Shown here piece after piece: positions 39,241-48,932 of a stretch of DNA of 64,000 bases (position 1 is its first letter; each line of letters starts with the position of its first letter). The notes under the pieces were generated by a model. The model was not told where the DNA came from, searched no databases, and saw only the letters and a program-made list of their open reading frames with translations. The translations under genes were made by a program, and so were the position numbers. Location: contig NZ_CP092370.1 of NCBI RefSeq assembly GCF_028473145.1, positions 2,728,001 to 2,792,000 on the forward strand. The letters are read 5' to 3'. The stretch is from Flavobacterium sp. CBA20B-1. GTDB taxonomy: Bacteria; Bacteroidota; Bacteroidia; Flavobacteriales; Flavobacteriaceae.

Positions 39241-41490
39241 TTAATTTAATTCAGCTTCTATAGTATTAATAGTTAAGTTTTCCTCAATTCCCATCATCAT
39301 TTCATAATGTCCAATATTATTCGTGTGAATAAAAATATCTTTAAAAACCTTTAAATAAGTTTCTATAGATTGATCTGGTAATTCAATATACAGGTCATCT
39401 GGTAATGTATGAGAACCTTCATTTATCCAACTAAGTAAAGATCTAAAAACTTCTTTTTCTTGTGGATTTTTAAATTTGGCTAGTAGAGTATCATCTCTTT
39501 TACTACCAAGTATACTGAAATAATTTTCAATAATTCTTCTCATAGCATTTTGAACCGTTATTCCAGAATTATTTTTATAATCTTTAATTTCATTCCATAG
39601 TAATTCATATGAAGATGATATAGGATTTTTGTCGTTATATGGAAAAATATGAGTAATCGAATTAATCTTTCTCAAAATGTAATAGTTATTCTTTTCACCT
39701 TTACCTCTATTTAATCCTTCAAACGAAGCTTCTTTATGAAAGTAAATATTATGGGTTAATAAAATAACTTGCTTTACATTTCCTCTATTTGAACGTACAT
39801 CTTTTAAAATTTCTTTGATCAATGTACTTACAATAAACAATATATTACTATCTAAACTTGAAATAGGATCATCAATAACTAAAATACGTTCATCATTTAT
39901 TGAATTTTCATCATGTCCACCTTTAGTTAGTTGAAGATAATATAGAAAAGTGATAAAAGTAACTTCCCCTTCGCTAAGTGTATGCTCAGCAATTTCACCA
40001 TTTTCTCGTTGTATTTGATAAAAACCTGTTTCTACTGCAGGCACAATTTTAAAATTTGTAAAACCGTATGATAATAACAATCTATTTATTTCATTAATTG
40101 TAGGTTGAATACTTGTCACATTTTTACTTAACTCTTTGATTTCAGTATCTAATGCTTTATGTTCGGCTACTTTTTTATCTAATTGAATTTGTAAGGCTGT
40201 TATACCTGATTCCAAGCCATTTTTACTTGAATTGAATTGAATAATTTCTGTTTTAAATTCTTCAATAAGAAATTTCCAGATAGACTTAACCAAATATTTT
40301 TTTTCAGTAGTGAAATTGGCAACTATATCGTTATGCTTTTTTATTTCGAAATTAGCATTTGAAATTAATTCCGTAATTAAATCTAATTGCTCTATTGAAG
40401 ATACCATCTCAACAATTCTGCTTGGCTCTTTTATTTTATTATTTAGAAACTCATTATTGGTATTTATCTGACTTATCAATGTTTTGAGATAAGCTGAAAA
40501 TTTATCTACATCTAACTTTGTGTCTTTAAAACTCTTTTCGGTTCCTTCAATCGCATTAAGTTCATTAATCAAATTTTGTGTTAATGAATTGTATTCTTGT
40601 TTTAAGTCTTTAATAGAATTGATATCGCTTAAATACGTTTCATCAAAAAAGCTCTCTAATTGATTTTTGAAATCTTGTGTAATAGTTTGTTGTTGACAAA
40701 AAGGACAAGTGCTATTGTCTTCTTGAATATAGTCTCTCCCTTGATTTATCCAATCGTTAATATTCAGCTTCTGAATTAACTTTGCTATATCTACATCTGC
40801 CTTACCTATAATTATTTTTTTCCAAATTGGACTACTTTCTATTTCAATTATTCTATCATAACCAATAATACTTATTTGAGAAATATTCTGCGGAACGTCT
40901 CCGAAAATAGTTTCTGCTTTCTCTCGTAGTACTTCGATTGTTTCCAAAATAGAGGTGTTACTCGAGAATTCCTGCAACAATCTGCTTTTAAACAGCTCTC
41001 CTGACTTCATTGAGCCCACAAAGGCTTCTTTAAACTCTTTATCGTATTTTTTAAATAGTTTTTTCCAACAATTCTCTGTAAATTCCTTTTCTAAAGCCTC
41101 CTTTTTCTGAATTTGAACATTTTGAGTTTCTCGTTTTTTAGCTCCTTCTATTTTTAAGTTTTTTAATTCCTCTGTTTTATTTTCAATTACCTTAATTTCA
41201 TCAGTTGTAGCCTGACCAAGAGTAAAAACACCACTTAATTTTCCATTACCAAAATTTCGTTCTCTAAATTCCTTGTTATATACTAAAGTTTTAAGAGGAG
41301 TTTCATTTTGCCAGACATTTGTACAATCAGCATATTTATTATTATTAGGGTCTAATAGATAATTTGATAAAGTAGTCTTGCCACAACCATTCGTACCGTA
41401 GATAAAATTAATTTTCTTAAGATTATTTATAGTAACTCCGTTTTTGGGATCATAAGTAGCAACGTTTTTTAAATTAATTGATTTTATCAT
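39241..41490 (-). CDS. rloC: RloC/PrrC-like ABC ATPase, probable anticodon nuclease
   Basis: The 749-residue protein has Walker A YGTNGCGKTT (31-40), a long coiled coil with a zinc-hook-type CPFC (262-265), signature LSEGE (505-509), Walker B ILVIDD (536-541), SSLD and H-loop H580. The C-terminal ~100 residues carry R651-x3-E655 and H694 (WINEGSH), which match the spacing of the Arg-Glu-His catalytic triad of PrrC/RloC tRNA-wobble nucleases. RloC-type proteins have this same ATPase-hook-nuclease plan. It is the last gene of a four-gene minus-strand set. Nuclease activity is inferred from motif. Confidence 0.78.
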   Translation of the reverse strand: MIKSINLKNVATYDPKNGVTINNLKKINFIYGTNGCGKTTLSNYLLDPNNNKYADCTNVWQNETPLKTLVYNKEFRERNFGNGKLSGVFTLGQATTDEIKVIENKTEELKNLKIEGAKKRETQNVQIQKKEALEKEFTENCWKKLFKKYDKEFKEAFVGSMKSGELFKSRLLQEFSSNTSILETIEVLREKAETIFGDVPQNISQISIIGYDRIIEIESSPIWKKIIIGKADVDIAKLIQKLNINDWINQGRDYIQEDNSTCPFCQQQTITQDFKNQLESFFDETYLSDINSIKDLKQEYNSLTQNLINELNAIEGTEKSFKDTKLDVDKFSAYLKTLISQINTNNEFLNNKIKEPSRIVEMVSSIEQLDLITELISNANFEIKKHNDIVANFTTEKKYLVKSIWKFLIEEFKTEIIQFNSSKNGLESGITALQIQLDKKVAEHKALDTEIKELSKNVTSIQPTINEINRLLLSYGFTNFKIVPAVETGFYQIQRENGEIAEHTLSEGEVTFITFLYYLQLTKGGHDENSINDERILVIDDPISSLDSNILFIVSTLIKEILKDVRSNRGNVKQVILLTHNIYFHKEASFEGLNRGKGEKNNYYILRKINSITHIFPYNDKNPISSSYELLWNEIKDYKNNSGITVQNAMRRIIENYFSILGSKRDDTLLAKFKNPQEKEVFRSLLSWINEGSHTLPDDLYIELPDQSIETYLKVFKDIFIHTNNIGHYEMMMGIEENLTINTIEAELN

Positions 41491-41617
41491 AATCTTGATT
41501 TTCTTTAGTTAATAGTTTTTCTTCTCATTCTAACGTTGTATATCTTGATAACAACGATTAAAGTAGAAGCAGTTTTTAAGATTAAAGTTTCTAAAAACAA
41601 CAATCAACCTTATATTT

Positions 41618-42859
41618 TTAAAACAAGTTTAAAAACTTTCTTTTCCAATTATATTTTGTAGGATCTTCAATTGTTACTTCTTTATTTTGTGATAAAAAAG
41701 TAACAGTAAATTCTAAAAACTTTTTTTTAATTTTTTTATTAAGGTCTCTCATATTATTATATAGAGAAACATTGATTTCTTGAGACATAAATTTTTGTAA
41801 ATCTGTTTCTATCTCAACTCCAAACTCTATATTTACTTTTTTAGATATTGTTTGAACACGAAATTCAATATATCTTCCCTTGTCCTTATCACCTAAAAGT
41901 GTGAACATACATTTGTAGTCAAATCTAGACTTTAGTTCTGGAGAAATTCTTTTTTGAAAATCTTCTTTTGAAATATTTGAAGTAAAAATAATAATGAACC
42001 CATTTAAATCTATTTGTTGCCCTAGAGAACCTTCAATTACACCTGTTTCTAAAACGTTTAAAAAATAATTAAATAATGCACTATTAGATTTCTCAAATTC
42101 ATCAATCAAAAGTACCCCCACATCAGAATCTCTTACTTTCATAAAAATTTCACCATCTTCACTATCTCGATATCCTCGTGACGCCCCAATCAAAGAACTT
42201 AAAGAAAATTCACTACTATAATTTCCAAAATTAATTTTTGCTAGTCTTTTATTTCCTTTTAGACATTTAAAAATTGTTCTTGCAACTTCAGTTTTGCCAA
42301 CGCCAGAATCACCCATTAAAAAAAGTGAAAGAACTTTGTGCTCTTTTAATCTATTAAAAATTCTAAATGTTCTGATTTGCTCTGCAAAATCATCTTTAAA
42401 TTTTGGATGTCCGTACAAACCGTTATTAAAATCATCTAAAAAAACACTTAACTCATCATCTGTCAAATCAATAATTTTTCGGTGTTTCTTTTCTATTTTA
42501 TTATGCGTAGTTTCTTCATTGCTACTTTCCTTATTTGTAACAAATAACTTTTTGTCTATAAAACCAAATTCATCAAATACAAATCTTAATTCATATTCAA
42601 TAATGTTTCTTTTTAACGAATCGCAAATGAATAAAATACCATCAGAGAATTGGACAATAAACTGTTCTATCACAAACTGCATTTTGTCATATTCTGTTAA
42701 AACAGATAAATCTATGATTTCTGAATCACTATCAATGTCTGTTATTAAATCTGGATTTCGAGTATATTTTGAAACACTAAAAATCTCAAGACCTTCTTCA
42801 GCCATAGATTCTCTATAATCATAAAAATCTTCTTTATCATAAAAAAGTATTTTTTTCAT
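41618..42859 (-). CDS. AAA+ ATPase of the ClpA/B type
   Basis: The 413-residue protein has a unique ~135-residue N-terminal domain, then one AAA+ module: Walker A GDSGVGKT (183-190), Walker B VLLIDEFE (249-256), sensor-1 FTSN (292-295) and an arginine-finger region LKSRFDY (309-315). The small C-terminal subdomain follows. Similarity is to the second AAA+ ring of ClpB/ClpA, but only one module is present and no protease loop is seen. It starts 7 bp after the DUF6414-like gene. Possibly a remodeller that activates or assembles its operon partners (inference). Confidence 0.75.
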   Translation of the reverse strand: MKKILFYDKEDFYDYRESMAEEGLEIFSVSKYTRNPDLITDIDSDSEIIDLSVLTEYDKMQFVIEQFIVQFSDGILFICDSLKRNIIEYELRFVFDEFGFIDKKLFVTNKESSNEETTHNKIEKKHRKIIDLTDDELSVFLDDFNNGLYGHPKFKDDFAEQIRTFRIFNRLKEHKVLSLFLMGDSGVGKTEVARTIFKCLKGNKRLAKINFGNYSSEFSLSSLIGASRGYRDSEDGEIFMKVRDSDVGVLLIDEFEKSNSALFNYFLNVLETGVIEGSLGQQIDLNGFIIIFTSNISKEDFQKRISPELKSRFDYKCMFTLLGDKDKGRYIEFRVQTISKKVNIEFGVEIETDLQKFMSQEINVSLYNNMRDLNKKIKKKFLEFTVTFLSQNKEVTIEDPTKYNWKRKFLNLF

Positions 42860-42866
42860 AAAAGAT

Positions 42867-43715
42867 TTACTGAATATTTACATTTTGCACTATTGCCAAT
42901 AAATCAATATAGTGAAATTCCGTCTCGTCTCCAGAACTTTTAAAATAAAATTTTGAAGCATTAGCCTCATTAGAGTAATGACTTTCTTGTATTTCATCGT
43001 CTTCAGTATTTTTCTTTGACATTAAATTTTGCAATTCTCCTAATTCTTGAAAATATTGAAAAGAATTTTTTAATTCATCTACATTTATCTTGCCTTTATA
43101 CAGTCCTATAACAGAAACTTTCCCAACAAATAAATCATCAACACTGTATGAACTTTCAAATTCACTTTCAAAAGTTAGAGGAATTTTAATCAAAATATTA
43201 TCACCATTATTCATCATTTCCCCTTTAATTTTATAAGCATAATCTTTAAACATTGAATTGAAAAGATTGTTCATATCAAATCCATTAGTACCAGGAGCTA
43301 CAAGATCTTTAAAAGCTCCACTATTTATGAATTTAACAACTCTTAATTCATCTTCATTTTCTAGACTTAACTTAACATCATCTATTCGAATTAGTTCGCC
43401 TTCTTTTACTTTTGAAAAATCGTTCTGAACTTTAGCTTTTTCCATTACATCACTTAAAATAACAGACTTTGTTGTTTTTATTTCGAATGTTTCAAATACC
43501 TTTCTTGATCCTGATCCTTTTAAATCAACCCCTGCTTCTGCATCTCCTAATTTAAACCAATCCATAAAATTTATTCCAAGTTTAGTTCTAGCTGATACTT
43601 GTCCTTCACCTGTTAATTCATTTGTCGTTTGCTTATTTATAGAAATGACATTACTAAGCATCATTTTTATTTCATAAACTTTCGGAAAGTTGATATAATA
43701 AATATTAAAAATCAT
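42867..43715 (-). CDS. DUF6414-like protein
   Basis: The 282-residue protein has KVFETFEIKTTKSVILSDV, EGELIRIDDVKLSLEN and VDDLFVGKVSVIGLYKGK, which recall the DUF6414 family; I am only moderately sure. No catalytic motif, signal or membrane segment is visible. It lies between the TIR gene (85 bp away) and the AAA+ gene (7 bp), so it belongs to this operon. An alternative ATG at residue 18 is less likely because the first residues look family-like. Confidence 0.55.
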   Translation of the reverse strand: MIFNIYYINFPKVYEIKMMLSNVISINKQTTNELTGEGQVSARTKLGINFMDWFKLGDAEAGVDLKGSGSRKVFETFEIKTTKSVILSDVMEKAKVQNDFSKVKEGELIRIDDVKLSLENEDELRVVKFINSGAFKDLVAPGTNGFDMNNLFNSMFKDYAYKIKGEMMNNGDNILIKIPLTFESEFESSYSVDDLFVGKVSVIGLYKGKINVDELKNSFQYFQELGELQNLMSKKNTEDDEIQESHYSNEANASKFYFKSSGDETEFHYIDLLAIVQNVNIQ

Positions 43716-43800
43716 AATTCAAGTTTTCTAGTATTTTTTAATTTTTGAAACATTCTCTATCATTACTAATAAAAAAGTAATAATTAGCAAAGTGTTTATT

Positions 43801-44493
43801 TTAATCCTCTACCGTTACTAATTCGGCTAGTTTAGAAGCAATATTAGTCATCGTATCTTCCTCGGTACTCAACCCACTTCGTGAACCAAGTAAAGGGCTT
43901 ATTTCACGTAATTTCTCAAAAGTTGTATTGTGGACAATTGGTACAAGTAAATCTCTAGCCAATAGAGCTGAAAGCTCTTTGTCTGCAATACCTTCTCCTT
44001 TAACTCGTTCAAGAAAGTTAGGTGTTACTAAAACGATACCTACTCGAGATTTCGCTAATCCTTTATCAATTTCACGTAACAACGAAGAGCCTAACAAGAC
44101 ATCTTTTTCACTAAACCAAACTGTTACACCTTTTGATTCAAGTATATCATGTAACTCCTGAGCTGATTCTTTACGGTCATCCCATGCGTGACAGAGAAAA
44201 ACATCTCTTAAATCAGGTAAATCTGAACGTTTTTCTATATTTTCACGGACTGGAGTAAGTGTTCTGATCTCTTTTGGAGTGTAGAGTATTGTTGAACCAG
44301 CTGAAGACCAGGTTGCTTTGGTTTTTCTTTGCCCTCCTCCACTATATCCGTTGCTTGCATAACTTCCGTAAGATGGAGAACTATATGGTGACGAATAAGA
44401 ATTGTAACTTCTATAACTCCCCCCACATGCAGGGCAGTTTGCTCTAGCACTAGCTGAGCGATGACCATGAACTGGTGCTGTACATTTTGCCAT
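43801..44493 (-). CDS. TIR-domain protein with N-terminal Cys/His motif
   Basis: Residues 1-24 hold a metal-binding-like pattern (C4, H9, H11, C20, C23). A Ser/Tyr/Gly-rich linker (~25-58) follows. A TIR domain spans ~96-227: DVFLCHAWDDR, VWFSEKDVLLGSSL, GIVLVTPNFL, and the probable NADase glutamate E173 in DKELSALL. TIR domains in bacterial defence commonly degrade or cyclize NAD. It heads the four-gene minus-strand set with a DUF6414-like protein, AAA+ ATPase and RloC-like nuclease, which supports a defence role. Activation trigger unknown. Confidence 0.8.
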   Translation of the reverse strand: MAKCTAPVHGHRSASARANCPACGGSYRSYNSYSSPYSSPSYGSYASNGYSGGGQRKTKATWSSAGSTILYTPKEIRTLTPVRENIEKRSDLPDLRDVFLCHAWDDRKESAQELHDILESKGVTVWFSEKDVLLGSSLLREIDKGLAKSRVGIVLVTPNFLERVKGEGIADKELSALLARDLLVPIVHNTTFEKLREISPLLGSRSGLSTEEDTMTNIASKLAELVTVED

Positions 44494-44645
44494 AATCTAT
44501 GTTTTTTTATATTAGTTTTTATTTTTATACAAGTCCATGGTAGATTTACTGATGTATTAATATTTATCTAGTTGTATTCAGTGTTATATCTCAATAAAAC
44601 GTTATAATAACTAAGTATAGAATATATTAAGTTTAATCTTTAACC

Positions 44646-44692
44646 CCTAAAATGGTAAAAGGACTTTAACAGAGTCCTTTTACCATTTTAGG
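44646..44692 (-). terminator. Strong terminator hairpin
   Basis: A perfect inverted repeat with 20-bp arms (44646-44665 and 44673-44692) and a 7-nt loop lies 50 bp beyond the stop of the small lipoprotein remnant. It separates the T9SS locus from the TIR operon. Confidence 0.75.
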
Positions 44693-44742
44693 TTTGACAA
44701 TATTCCTCTTTAAACTATTTTTATAAATTAAATTATCTATAA

Positions 44743-44884
44743 CTAAACTTTAAAATTGTTAAGTTCTTGATGTAGCATGTTTATGCTTCTCTCTGCCATT
44801 TCAACATTGTTCTTATCGCCTGATGAACAAGAGATAAGTAACACCAGATGTGGCAATAAAAAGATTAGAAATCATTTTATTCAT
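44743..44884 (-). pseudogene. Small lipoprotein gene with a one-base frameshift
   Basis: From the ATG at 44884 the frame stops early. Removing one T from the T5 run at codons 8-9 gives a 46-residue lipoprotein: MNKMISN, a hydrophobic stretch ending in the lipobox LLISC-S, then SGDKNNVEMAERSINMLHQE and a short tail. A well-formed promoter of the shared box type sits directly upstream (44907-44953) and a strong terminator follows. So this is a real transcription unit whose gene is interrupted by one base or by a sequence error. Confidence 0.55.
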
Positions 44885-44906
44885 AACAGATTCTTAAATT
44901 GCTTTT

Positions 44907-44953
44907 CAAAAGTAAAACTCCTTTTTACATTTGTCAATAAGTAATTTTACTTA
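44907..44953 (-). promoter_or_regulatory. Box-type promoter of the small lipoprotein gene
   Basis: On the minus strand the perfect palindrome TAAGTAAAATTACTTA (44953-44938) directly precedes TTG (44937-44935). Exactly 20 nt later comes TACTTTTG (44914-44907), a full -7 match. The ATG lies 22 nt further on. Three other promoters in the 44.9-61.7 kb block have the same design. Confidence 0.75.
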
Positions 44954-44976
44954 AATTTAAAACCTGGAAAATATAC

Positions 44977-46890
44977 CTACCGCTTCACCACTTTAACTGT
45001 TCCGGTGTTGCCTTCTACAGTAACAATTTTTATAAAATAGACACCATTACTGTTATTTTCCATATTTATCTGGTTACTGCTATCAAACATACTTTCTTGT
45101 ACTAGTCTTCCAGTAGCATCGTAGATTGTATAAGCAGATAACTGCTCTGTAGTTTCTACATTGATGATACTTGTTGTTGGGTTTGGATATACGTTAAACG
45201 ATAATGTATTAAAATCATCGGTACTCACCGAACCACACGCACTGTTTGCTAGCTTCGCTACAAAAAAGTCTGCTTCGCCAGTGCTGATTAATGGGTTTAT
45301 CCCCAACGTATTATTCATAAAAAGATTGGCGTTAAAACTACCTCCGGTAATATAGTTACCATCGTTATCAACTGCTACAGCCGTCATTCTCTTAGTACTT
45401 AGTGGCTCTCCTTCTATATCATGTACGCCTATCACATTTCCTGTTTGTTTATCTAAACGAACCAATATCGGGTCGGGCTGGTAGTTGGTGACTGGGCGAA
45501 CTACTTCGATAGTTCCCCAAAACTCTGCACTTGCCTGTGCTGCAAAAGCTACTTCATCATTGTTTATAGCAATGCCCTTACCATGACGTAAACCAGGTGC
45601 TAGAACACCTGTACTAAAAGCAGCGGTTGCCTGTACCCATTGCACATCACCATCACTGTTGAATTTTACAATCATTGGAACTGTATAATCAGCTCCTGTA
45701 GTAATATTATAGGGTGTAACAGATGAGTCTGTAGGGTCATAAATTTTTAAATCAAGGTAGGTAGGATGTCTGAATCTGGTTCCTCCAATATAAACGTTCG
45801 AACTTTCATCAATTATTACAGAGCTAATTTTGTTACCAGTGAGATCACTACTTGTTCCAGGGTCTGAGTAAATCTCTCTTATCCATTTTTTACTGCCATC
45901 ATTCCCATTAATAGCAATAATAAATGACCGATTCACAATAGTCTGTCCGTCATAGGTTAAGGGAAATAGAGGAGCACCTCTTCTTTCTCCAGCTATATAA
46001 TATGTATTAGTACTTTCATCATAGGTAAAACGAGAAGTTCCTGTTGGAAACCCTGTTCCGTCTGTAACAGGCAAAAGAATACTGCTTATATAATTTAAAT
46101 CGGTGTCGTATTTTGCTAAATAGTACTGACCAGCAGTCACTGTACTAGGTACGGTTATCTGATTGTCCAAATGTGTTCCGTTGAGTAATCCCACGACAAA
46201 ATGTAATATATCGTCATTAATGGCAAGGTCTAAAATTTGTGCTCCAGAATTTGTGCTTCCCACATTGCCCTGCAAGGCTTTTTTTCCTTGATAGTTACCA
46301 TCGCTGTCATATTTTACTAAATAAATTCTTTTATAGTAGTCGGGGTGATTGTTGTTCATAGGTAAAGAATCCGTAGAACTGAAACGTACTGGGAAGGTGC
46401 CTGCTGCATTAGTAACACCTGGGTTAAAATATCCTCCAATATATACATTGTTCTCGCTATCTAGCACTAAATTATATGCCAAATCTTGTGAGCCTCCGCC
46501 TATCGCCTGGCTCCAGCGCACATTGCCTTCGCAGTCAGTAGAAAATAAGAAAATATCTTCCAATCCTCCAGCCTGGCTATTGGGTTGATTGTTGGTTTGT
46601 ACGGTCACGCCATCAAGCTGTGCGTTATGGTGCTGTCCTGTTCCAAAAATAGAAGCAATAAAATAGTAATTTCCATCGCTTCCTACTTTTACATCGTGAA
46701 TGGTTTCTTTGTCGGTTCCTCCCAAACTTCCACCTCCTTTCATTGCCCACTGCCATTCATAGGGTTGTTGGGCGTTGGCTGTAAGAGATAAAAGAAGAAA
46801 GAATATGAATAAACAGGATATTTTGGGAGTTTTAAAAGGATATTCCTCACGCTGTTCAAAATAATAAGCTTTATGTATTTTTTGTTTCAT
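44977..46890 (-). CDS. T9SS-exported SBBP beta-propeller protein, paralogue 1
   Basis: I chose the ATG at 46890 to match its siblings. A long N-region and hydrophobic core ending in LTANAQ form the signal peptide. The mature part has SBBP-type propeller repeats (NLVLDSENNVYIGGYF, SSVIIDESSNVYIGG, AVAVDNDGNYITGGSF). The last ~75 residues are a type A T9SS sorting domain (FNVYPNPTTSIINVE ... GVYFIKIVT ... VKVVKR). The product should be secreted or surface-attached. N- and C-terminal parts are nearly identical to paralogues 2 and 3; the centre is mosaic. Confidence 0.85.
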   Translation of the reverse strand: MKQKIHKAYYFEQREEYPFKTPKISCLFIFFLLLSLTANAQQPYEWQWAMKGGGSLGGTDKETIHDVKVGSDGNYYFIASIFGTGQHHNAQLDGVTVQTNNQPNSQAGGLEDIFLFSTDCEGNVRWSQAIGGGSQDLAYNLVLDSENNVYIGGYFNPGVTNAAGTFPVRFSSTDSLPMNNNHPDYYKRIYLVKYDSDGNYQGKKALQGNVGSTNSGAQILDLAINDDILHFVVGLLNGTHLDNQITVPSTVTAGQYYLAKYDTDLNYISSILLPVTDGTGFPTGTSRFTYDESTNTYYIAGERRGAPLFPLTYDGQTIVNRSFIIAINGNDGSKKWIREIYSDPGTSSDLTGNKISSVIIDESSNVYIGGTRFRHPTYLDLKIYDPTDSSVTPYNITTGADYTVPMIVKFNSDGDVQWVQATAAFSTGVLAPGLRHGKGIAINNDEVAFAAQASAEFWGTIEVVRPVTNYQPDPILVRLDKQTGNVIGVHDIEGEPLSTKRMTAVAVDNDGNYITGGSFNANLFMNNTLGINPLISTGEADFFVAKLANSACGSVSTDDFNTLSFNVYPNPTTSIINVETTEQLSAYTIYDATGRLVQESMFDSSNQINMENNSNGVYFIKIVTVEGNTGTVKVVKR

Positions 46891-46943
46891 ATCTGTTAGT
46901 TTTTTCACTTCTTTAAAACATAGGAAAGCTAAAGACTATTGAG

Positions 46944-48887
46944 CTATTTCTTCACCACTTTAACCGTTCCGGCATTGCCTTCTACGGTAACAATTTTTAT
47001 AAAATAGACACCATTACTGTTGTTTTCCATATTTATCTGGTTACTGCTATCAAACATACGTTCTTGTACTAGTCTTCCTGTAGCATCGTAGATTGTATAA
47101 ACAGACAACTTCTCTGTGGTTTCTACGTTGATGATACTTGTTGTTGGGTTTGGATATACGTTAAACGATAATGTATTAAAATCATCCGTACTTACCGAAC
47201 CACATGCACTGTTTGCTAGCTTAGCTATAAAAAAGTCTGCTTCGCCAGTGCTGATTAATGGGTTTATACCCAACGTATTATTCATAAAAAGATTGGCATT
47301 AAAACTACCTCCGGTAATATAGTTACCATCGTTATCAACTGCTACAGCTGTCATTGTCTTAGTACTTAGTGGCTCTCCTTCAATTCCGTGAACTTCTAAA
47401 ACAGCACCCGACTGTTTATTGAGTAGTATTAGTGTTGGGTCAGGTTGATAGTTATTTACTGGTAAATTTATTTGAATATTCCCCCAAGTATCAGCACCAG
47501 CTTGTACCCCAAGGGCGACTTCATTGTTATTTATAGCTATTCCTTTTCCATAACGTGGACCAGGAGCAATATTTTCAATATCTGTTGTTGCCTGTACCCA
47601 TTGCACATCACCATCATTATTAAACTGTATAATCATTGGAATAGTTGAAGTAATACCAGCTGTAAAAAAATATGGGTTAACAGATGAGTCTGTAGGGTCA
47701 TAAATTTTTATGTTTGGTGAGTTATGTTGATGGAAACTTCCTCCTACGTAGACATTGGAATCGTCATCCACAGCCAATGAAAAAATACAGTTAACATTAA
47801 GCTGTCCTGAAGTAGAAGTAGAATAAATTTCTCTACGCCAATTTTCACTGCCGTCATTATCATTAATTGCTAGTATAAAAGAGCGTTCTACAAATGCATT
47901 ACCATCGTATATTAATGGTTGTACAGCACCAGTAACCCCTCCTCGCATTCCTCCAATATAATATTGGTTAGAGGTTGTATCATAGACAAATCTAATTCGT
48001 CCATTAACAAATCCTGTACCATCTGCAATAGGTAAAACAATATTATTGATATAATTTAAGCCTGTATCGTATTTTACCAAATGATATTGAAAATTATATG
48101 TCCATGTATTAGGGTCATAGGTATATTGTGAAGGAACAGTTACCTGATTGTCTAAATGTGTTCCACTTAGTAAGCCTACTATAAAATGCAAGGTATCGTT
48201 ATAAATGGCAAGGTCTAAAATTTGCGAACCATAATGTGCGCTGTTAGGATCGTTACTTACATTGCCCTGCAAGGCTTTTTTTCCTTGATAATTACCATCG
48301 CTGTCATATTTTACTAAATAAATTCTTTTATAGTAGTCGGGGTGATTGTTGTTCATAGGTAAAGAATCCGTAGAACTGAAACGTACTGGGAAGGTGCCTG
48401 CTGCATTAGTAACACCTGGGTTAAAATACCCTCCAATATATACATTGTTCTCGCTATCTAGCACTAAATTATATGCCCTATCTTGTGAGCCTCCACCTAT
48501 CGCCTGGCTCCAACGCACATTGCCTTCGCAGTCAGTAGAAAATAAGAAAATATCTTCAGCCCCTCCAGCCTGACTATTGGGTTGATTGTTGGTTTGTACG
48601 GTCACACCGTCAAGTTGTGCGTTATGGTGTTGCCCTGTTCCAAAAATAGAGGCAATAAAATAGTAATTTCCATCGCTTCCTACTTTTAAATCGTGAATGG
48701 TTTCTTTGTCGGTTCCTCCCAAACTTCCACCACCTTTCATTGCCCACTGCCATTCATAGGGTTGTTGAGCATTGGCTGTAAGAGATAAAAGAAAAAAGAA
48801 TATGAATAAACAGGATATTTTGGGAGTTTTAAAAGGATATTCCTCACGCTGTTCAAAATGATAAGATTTATGTATTTGTTGTTTCAT
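46944..48887 (-). CDS. T9SS-exported SBBP beta-propeller protein, paralogue 2
   Basis: This 647-residue protein has the same signal peptide, SBBP propeller repeats and T9SS sorting domain as its neighbours. Its first ~215 residues are almost identical to paralogue 1, while ~215-500 differ (e.g. SNDPNSAHYGSQILDLAIYN, VGGSFHQHNSPNIKIYDP). It lies 54 bp downstream... i.e. after the upstream-lying paralogue 3 stop by 45 bp, in a tandem array. Ligand or role unknown; adhesion or surface display is likely. Confidence 0.85.
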   Translation of the reverse strand: MKQQIHKSYHFEQREEYPFKTPKISCLFIFFFLLSLTANAQQPYEWQWAMKGGGSLGGTDKETIHDLKVGSDGNYYFIASIFGTGQHHNAQLDGVTVQTNNQPNSQAGGAEDIFLFSTDCEGNVRWSQAIGGGSQDRAYNLVLDSENNVYIGGYFNPGVTNAAGTFPVRFSSTDSLPMNNNHPDYYKRIYLVKYDSDGNYQGKKALQGNVSNDPNSAHYGSQILDLAIYNDTLHFIVGLLSGTHLDNQVTVPSQYTYDPNTWTYNFQYHLVKYDTGLNYINNIVLPIADGTGFVNGRIRFVYDTTSNQYYIGGMRGGVTGAVQPLIYDGNAFVERSFILAINDNDGSENWRREIYSTSTSGQLNVNCIFSLAVDDDSNVYVGGSFHQHNSPNIKIYDPTDSSVNPYFFTAGITSTIPMIIQFNNDGDVQWVQATTDIENIAPGPRYGKGIAINNNEVALGVQAGADTWGNIQINLPVNNYQPDPTLILLNKQSGAVLEVHGIEGEPLSTKTMTAVAVDNDGNYITGGSFNANLFMNNTLGINPLISTGEADFFIAKLANSACGSVSTDDFNTLSFNVYPNPTTSIINVETTEKLSVYTIYDATGRLVQERMFDSSNQINMENNSNGVYFIKIVTVEGNAGTVKVVKK

Positions 48888-48932
48888 ATCTGTTAGTTTT
48901 TTTTACTTAAATTTAAAACCTAGAAAATATAC

